The notes under the pieces are model-generated. The model ran no database searches. It saw only the letters and a program-made list of their open reading frames with translations, and was not told where the DNA came from. DNA of 35,338 nt, taken from assembly GCA_036389715.1 (NCBI GenBank), contig DASVWH010000114.1:1-35338 (forward strand), read 5' to 3'. Shown one piece after another: positions 31,852 through 35,338 of the stretch. Every line of letters begins with the position of its first letter. Within the stretch, counting starts at the first letter, position 1. This DNA comes from DASVWH01 sp036389715 (GTDB lineage Bacteria > Acidobacteriota > Blastocatellia > Pyrinomonadales > Pyrinomonadaceae). The position numbers were made by a program, and so were the translations under genes.

Positions 31852-33681
31852 CTACACCTTGGGCGAGCTTTCGTCGCCCGAGAGATTCATCATCATCATC
31901 ATCAATTCGGAGGCGAGGTGCTGGACGAGCTCGATGCCCTGGTTAATCTCTTCCAGGCTCTCGGAGTTCAAGGCCGCTTCGCCCTTGCTGAGCGTCAACT
32001 GCCCTTCCTTGCGCTCTTCCTGTGCCAGCGAGCCGCCGAACTCGGCCAGAGCCTTGCGCGTGTTGCGCACCAGGCTCTCCAGCTTATTGCGCTGCGCGAT
32101 TCTCTCCTTGACGCGGCGGTCCGAATCAATCGAAGACTCGGCTTCGGCAATCAGACGATTGATCTCGTCCGTCGAAAGGCCGGAAGTCGGCGTGACGCGC
32201 AGCTGTTGCTCGCGCCCGGTCGTCTTGTCCTTGGCCGAGACGGAGACGATGCCGTTGGCGTCCACTTCAAAGGAGACCTCGATCTGCGGCTCGCCGCGCG
32301 GCCGCGGCGGAATCCCGACCAGCTCAAACTTTCCGAGCGAGCGATTACCCTGCGCGACCTCGCGCTCGCCCTGGAGAATGTGAATCTCGACCGACGCCTG
32401 GTTATCAACGACGGTCGTAAACGTCAGGCTGTTGCGCAACGGAATGGTCGAATTGCGCTCGATGATCTTGGTAAAGAGACCGCCGCGCGTCTCCAGCCCG
32501 AGGCTCAGCGGCAGCACGTCGAGCAGGACTATGTCCTTGACATCGCCCGTCAGGACAGCGCCCTGAATCGCCGCGCCCATCGCCACCACTTCGTCCGGGT
32601 TGATTTCAGCCGAAGGCTCTTTGCCGAAGATTTCCGTCACCGTGCGCGTCACGATGGGCGAGCGCGTCTGCCCGCCGACGAGAATTATTTTGTCTATATC
32701 GCCGGGCTGGAGCTTGGCGTCCCAGAGGGCTTTCTGGCAGGGCTCGATGGTCTGCTCGACCAGGTCCGCGACGAGTCCCTCGAAGGCTTCCCGCGTCAGA
32801 GTCTTGTTGAGATGCTTCGGCCCGGAAGCGTCGGCCGCGATGAACGGGAGGTTGATATTAATCTCGCCGACCGAAGAGAGGTCGCACTTGGCGCGCTCGG
32901 CCGCCTCTTTCAGGCGTTGCAGGGCGAGGCGGTCCTGCCGCAGGTCAATCCCCGTCTCCTGCTGAAACTGCTCGGCCATCCAGTTGATGATGCGCTCGTC
33001 GAAATCCTCGCCGCCGAGAAAGGTGTTGCCGGAAGTCGAGAGCACCTCGAAGACGCCGTCGTTCATTTCGAGGATGGAAACGTCGAAGGTTCCGCCGCCG
33101 AGGTCATAGACGACGATCCGCTCGGATTCGGAGCGGCCCAGCCCGTAAGCGAGGGCCGCGGCCGTCGGCTCGTTGAGAATCCGCTCGACCTTGAGCCCGG
33201 CAATCTTGCCTGCATCTTTGGTCGCCTGCCGCTGCGTATCGTCGAAGTAGGCGGGGACGGTGACGATGGCATCCGTGACGGCTTCGCCGATGAAATCTTC
33301 GGCCGCCGCCTTCAGGCGTTGGAGCACGATGCCGGAGATTTCCGGCGGGCTGTAGGTGCGCCCCTGAACGCGGATGCGCGCATCGCCGTTTTGCGAGTCA
33401 ACTATCTCGAAAGGCGAAGTCTCGCGCATGCGCGAGACCTCGGGCGAGTTGAGCTTCCGGCCGATTAGCCGCTTAACGGCGTAAACCGTATTGGCAGCGT
33501 TAGTTACGGCCTGACGCTTGGCAATCTGCCCGACCAGGCGCTCGCCCTTGTCCGTGAAGCCGACCACGGTGGGAGTCGTCCGACCGCCCTCTTTATTGGG
33601 AACGATCTGGACCGCGCCGCCTTCGAGGACGGCGACGCAGCAGTTCGTCGTACCTAAATCTATCCCGATAACTTTGCCCAT
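31852..33681 (-). CDS. dnaK: Molecular chaperone DnaK (Hsp70)
   Basis: The central heat-shock ATPase chaperone. The nucleotide-binding domain is canonical: IGIDLGTTNCCVAVLEGG, ERILNEPTAAALAYG, VYDLGGGTFDVSILE and ILVGGQTRSPIV. A peptide-binding domain and a helical lid follow. At 609 residues it is somewhat short at the C-terminus, and the end reads ELMMMMMNLSGDESSPKV. Five consecutive ATG codons (31888-31902) take the place of the usual Gly-rich disordered tail. It lies 73 bases after grpE in the heat-shock cluster. Confidence 0.95.
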   Translation of the reverse strand: MGKVIGIDLGTTNCCVAVLEGGAVQIVPNKEGGRTTPTVVGFTDKGERLVGQIAKRQAVTNAANTVYAVKRLIGRKLNSPEVSRMRETSPFEIVDSQNGDARIRVQGRTYSPPEISGIVLQRLKAAAEDFIGEAVTDAIVTVPAYFDDTQRQATKDAGKIAGLKVERILNEPTAAALAYGLGRSESERIVVYDLGGGTFDVSILEMNDGVFEVLSTSGNTFLGGEDFDERIINWMAEQFQQETGIDLRQDRLALQRLKEAAERAKCDLSSVGEININLPFIAADASGPKHLNKTLTREAFEGLVADLVEQTIEPCQKALWDAKLQPGDIDKIILVGGQTRSPIVTRTVTEIFGKEPSAEINPDEVVAMGAAIQGAVLTGDVKDIVLLDVLPLSLGLETRGGLFTKIIERNSTIPLRNSLTFTTVVDNQASVEIHILQGEREVAQGNRSLGKFELVGIPPRPRGEPQIEVSFEVDANGIVSVSAKDKTTGREQQLRVTPTSGLSTDEINRLIAEAESSIDSDRRVKERIAQRNKLESLVRNTRKALAEFGGSLAQEERKEGQLTLSKGEAALNSESLEEINQGIELVQHLASELMMMMMNLSGDESSPKV

Positions 33682-33754
33682 AATCTTACAGATGTGACGG
33701 TGTAGCAGTGGCGAGCGGCGGTTTTCGAGAGGACTTTTCCAGTCCCGCTGCGCG

Positions 33755-34645
33755 CTACCTGGTTGCGACTTTGACCATTGCCGGACGCAGGAGCTTATCG
33801 CCCAGACGATAACCGCGCACGATCTCCTGCATCACGGTGTCAGGCTCGTAATCCTCCGTTTGCTCTGTGACGACAGCCTCGTGGACGTGTGGATCGAAGG
33901 GCTGCCCGACGGCTGCGACCGGCTCCAGCCCGAGACCTTGCAGGACATCGCCGAGCTGCTTATAGATCAACTCGACGCCCTGTAGAAAATGGCGAAACTC
34001 CTCCGACTCGTTGGCCTGGAGCAAGCCCTCCGTATCGAGAGCACGGCGCAGATTGTCGAGCACGGGCAACAACTTGGTCACGACATCGCCGACCATCCGG
34101 TTATAGGTCTCATTGCGTTCGCGCTCGACGCGCTTGCGGTAGTTCTCGAAATCGGCCTGGCGGCGGGCCAGCATCTCGCGCAGCTCGTCGCGCTCGCCCT
34201 CGACGCGGCGCAGTTCTGCGCGCGTCGCAATCAACTCGGCCATCGCCGGGCCGGTCGCCTTCGGGTCCGAGGACGACTCCGGCCGGTTCGACGGTTCCGC
34301 CTTCTGCTGTGAAGCGGGCGCTGCTCCGGGTTCGGGCGCGGCCTCATGTAAGTCTTCACGCCGTTCGGGCATCTCTTGGCGGGGCGGCCCACCGGCCGTG
34401 TCCGCGTCGTCAGCCTCTTCGCGCCCACCCGCTGTCGGCTGCTCCTGGCCGCGATCGATCCGGCGCTGCACTTCCGTTTCGTCTTCGTAAATCGAGGCGC
34501 GCCCGATCTCATCCGAAGAAAGCTCGCCCTCGCCCGACGCCTGGTCCTCACCCTTCCGCCCGTCCGGGCCCGCCTGGTCGCCCTCGTCGTCCATAAACCG
34601 GACGGGGATGCGATTGCTCTTCTGTTCCTTGTTGCTGACCATCAT
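33755..34645 (-). CDS. grpE: Nucleotide exchange factor GrpE with long acidic N-terminus
   Basis: Promotes ADP release from DnaK. The conserved part begins near residue 135: a long dimerising coiled coil (ELRRVEGERDELREMLARRQ, FENYRKRVERE), then the C-terminal head ending in VMQEIVRGYRLGDKLLRPAM. About 130 residues of acidic, Gln/Pro-rich disordered sequence precede it, giving 296 residues against about 200 in well-known GrpE. The start is one of two adjacent ATG codons (34645 or 34642); the frame is open further up but there overlaps hrcA in unlikely sequence. Confidence 0.92.
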   Translation of the reverse strand: MMVSNKEQKSNRIPVRFMDDEGDQAGPDGRKGEDQASGEGELSSDEIGRASIYEDETEVQRRIDRGQEQPTAGGREEADDADTAGGPPRQEMPERREDLHEAAPEPGAAPASQQKAEPSNRPESSSDPKATGPAMAELIATRAELRRVEGERDELREMLARRQADFENYRKRVERERNETYNRMVGDVVTKLLPVLDNLRRALDTEGLLQANESEEFRHFLQGVELIYKQLGDVLQGLGLEPVAAVGQPFDPHVHEAVVTEQTEDYEPDTVMQEIVRGYRLGDKLLRPAMVKVATR

Positions 34646-34710
34646 CTGATTAGTTCCAACCCCCTGATAAACGTCCGTAGGATAGCGCCTGGAATCGCGG
34701 GCTCCAGCCT

Positions 34711-35338
34711 TCAAGTCGAGGCGGTTTCTTCGCGCAGCAGCTGCTCTATGTGGCGCGCCATGTAATTGACGACCGCCATCATCCGCGCGTACTCGATGCG
34801 CATCGGCCCGACGACGCCGAGCGTCCCGACGGCCTCGCTGCCGATGTAGTAAGGCGCTGTAATCAAGGCGCAATTTTGCATGTAGGGCGTCGCGTGCTCG
34901 CGGCCGATGACGACCTGCACGTCGCCCGGAAAGGAATGGTCGCGGGTGACGCATTCGTTCAGAATCTTGACGAGCCGGGATTTCTCCTCGAAGGTCCGAA
35001 AAAGCTCCAGCATTCTTTCGGCGTCGGCGAAGTCCGGCTTGTTCAGGATATTGGACGCGCCGTCAACATAGACTTCCGCCGCCGTCGCCTCTTCGCCCTC
35101 TAAACTCCTGTCACAGAGCAGGATGGCGTTGCGCAGCATCTTGTCGTAGAGAGCCTTCTCCTCGCTCATCAATTCCAGAATCTCTGCGCGAATGGCCAGC
35201 AGGCTCTTGCCGCTGAACTCGACGTTGAGATAACGCGCCGTCTGCTCCAGCTCTTCCTGGCTCAGGTTGTCGTCAACCCGAATGATCTTGTTATGGACGA
35301 TATTGGGCGCGGAGACCAGCACGACCAGAATCCGGTTG
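34711..35338 (-). CDS. hrcA: Heat-inducible transcription repressor HrcA, C-terminal part
   Basis: The gene runs off the right edge, so the N-terminal DNA-binding domain is not seen. The visible 208 residues match the HrcA effector region: NRILVVLVSAPNIVHNKII, LNECVTRDHSFPGDVQVVIG, and the C-terminal GTLGVVGPMRIEYARMMAVV, the strongest family signature. HrcA represses class I heat-shock genes by binding CIRCE operators, with GroEL as modulator. The order hrcA-grpE-dnaK-dnaJ is classical. No CIRCE element (TTAGCACTC-N9-GAGTGCTAA) occurs inside the window; it would be expected upstream of hrcA. Confidence 0.93.
   Translation of the reverse strand, partial: NRILVVLVSAPNIVHNKIIRVDDNLSQEELEQTARYLNVEFSGKSLLAIRAEILELMSEEKALYDKMLRNAILLCDRSLEGEEATAAEVYVDGASNILNKPDFADAERMLELFRTFEEKSRLVKILNECVTRDHSFPGDVQVVIGREHATPYMQNCALITAPYYIGSEAVGTLGVVGPMRIEYARMMAVVNYMARHIEQLLREETAST

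Noticed and set aside
31918..33468. 516-residue reading frame antisense to dnaK
   Set aside because: It is the complement of a highly conserved coding gene in GC-rich DNA, has no ribosome binding site and no recognisable domain.
30577..35338. CIRCE operator within the heat-shock cluster
   Set aside because: I found no TTAGCACTC-N9-GAGTGCTAA or close variant between the genes; it would be expected upstream of hrcA, outside the window.

Overview
The window is GC-rich, coding-dense bacterial chromosome with no phage, plasmid, insertion-sequence, rRNA or tRNA signal. Gene content suggests a free-living Gram-negative-type bacterium, plausibly an Acidobacteriota member of the Blastocatellia type. 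The clues are PEP-CTERM secreted proteins, two sets of type IV pilus minor pilins, a BrxA/BrxB-type bacilliredoxin and an hrcA-grpE-dnaK-dnaJ locus. This placement is inferred from gene content only; no marker search could be run.

Left part (1-3540): the 5' end of a secreted protein (minus strand), an archaeal-type 8-oxoguanine glycosylase (minus), a D-Ala-D-Ala carboxypeptidase of family S13, and a secreted Gly-rich protein. Pilus part (3541-11340): a gene-free stretch ends in a good sigma-54-type -24/-12 sequence (4047-4061). It is followed by two consecutive quartets of minor pilin genes, each in the order FimT/GspH-like, PilV-like, PilW-like, PilX-like. The quartets are clearly paralogous and are separated by a small hairpin. 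Next come an NtrC-type sigma-54 activator (11548-12930) and the lipid II flippase murJ. Two PEP-CTERM proteins follow, each closed by a strong terminator.

Middle (17179-20417): nnr (NAD(P)HX repair) overlaps tsaE (tRNA t6A synthesis); then a bacilliredoxin and a small Ala-rich protein on the minus strand. Accessory patch (20640-24660): a roughly 440-bp array of about 20 units of exactly 21 bp, then a single-chain type ISP/IIG-like restriction-methylation enzyme on the minus strand whose likely specificity region is visibly AT-richer than the rest. Right part: a lipoprotein, recG, rsmD and tsaD on the plus strand, then a small exported protein and the heat-shock cluster dnaJ, dnaK, grpE and hrcA on the minus strand. 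hrcA is cut by the window edge.

The least explained structure lies in non-coding DNA. Three intergenic regions (before the NtrC-type gene, before murJ, and between recG and rsmD) hold AT-rich inverted elements built from ATGAATCA-like octamers. A fourth, between rsmD and tsaD, is built from AGTTTTC heptamers. Together with the 21-bp array these look like short-unit repeat systems that have spread through this genome.
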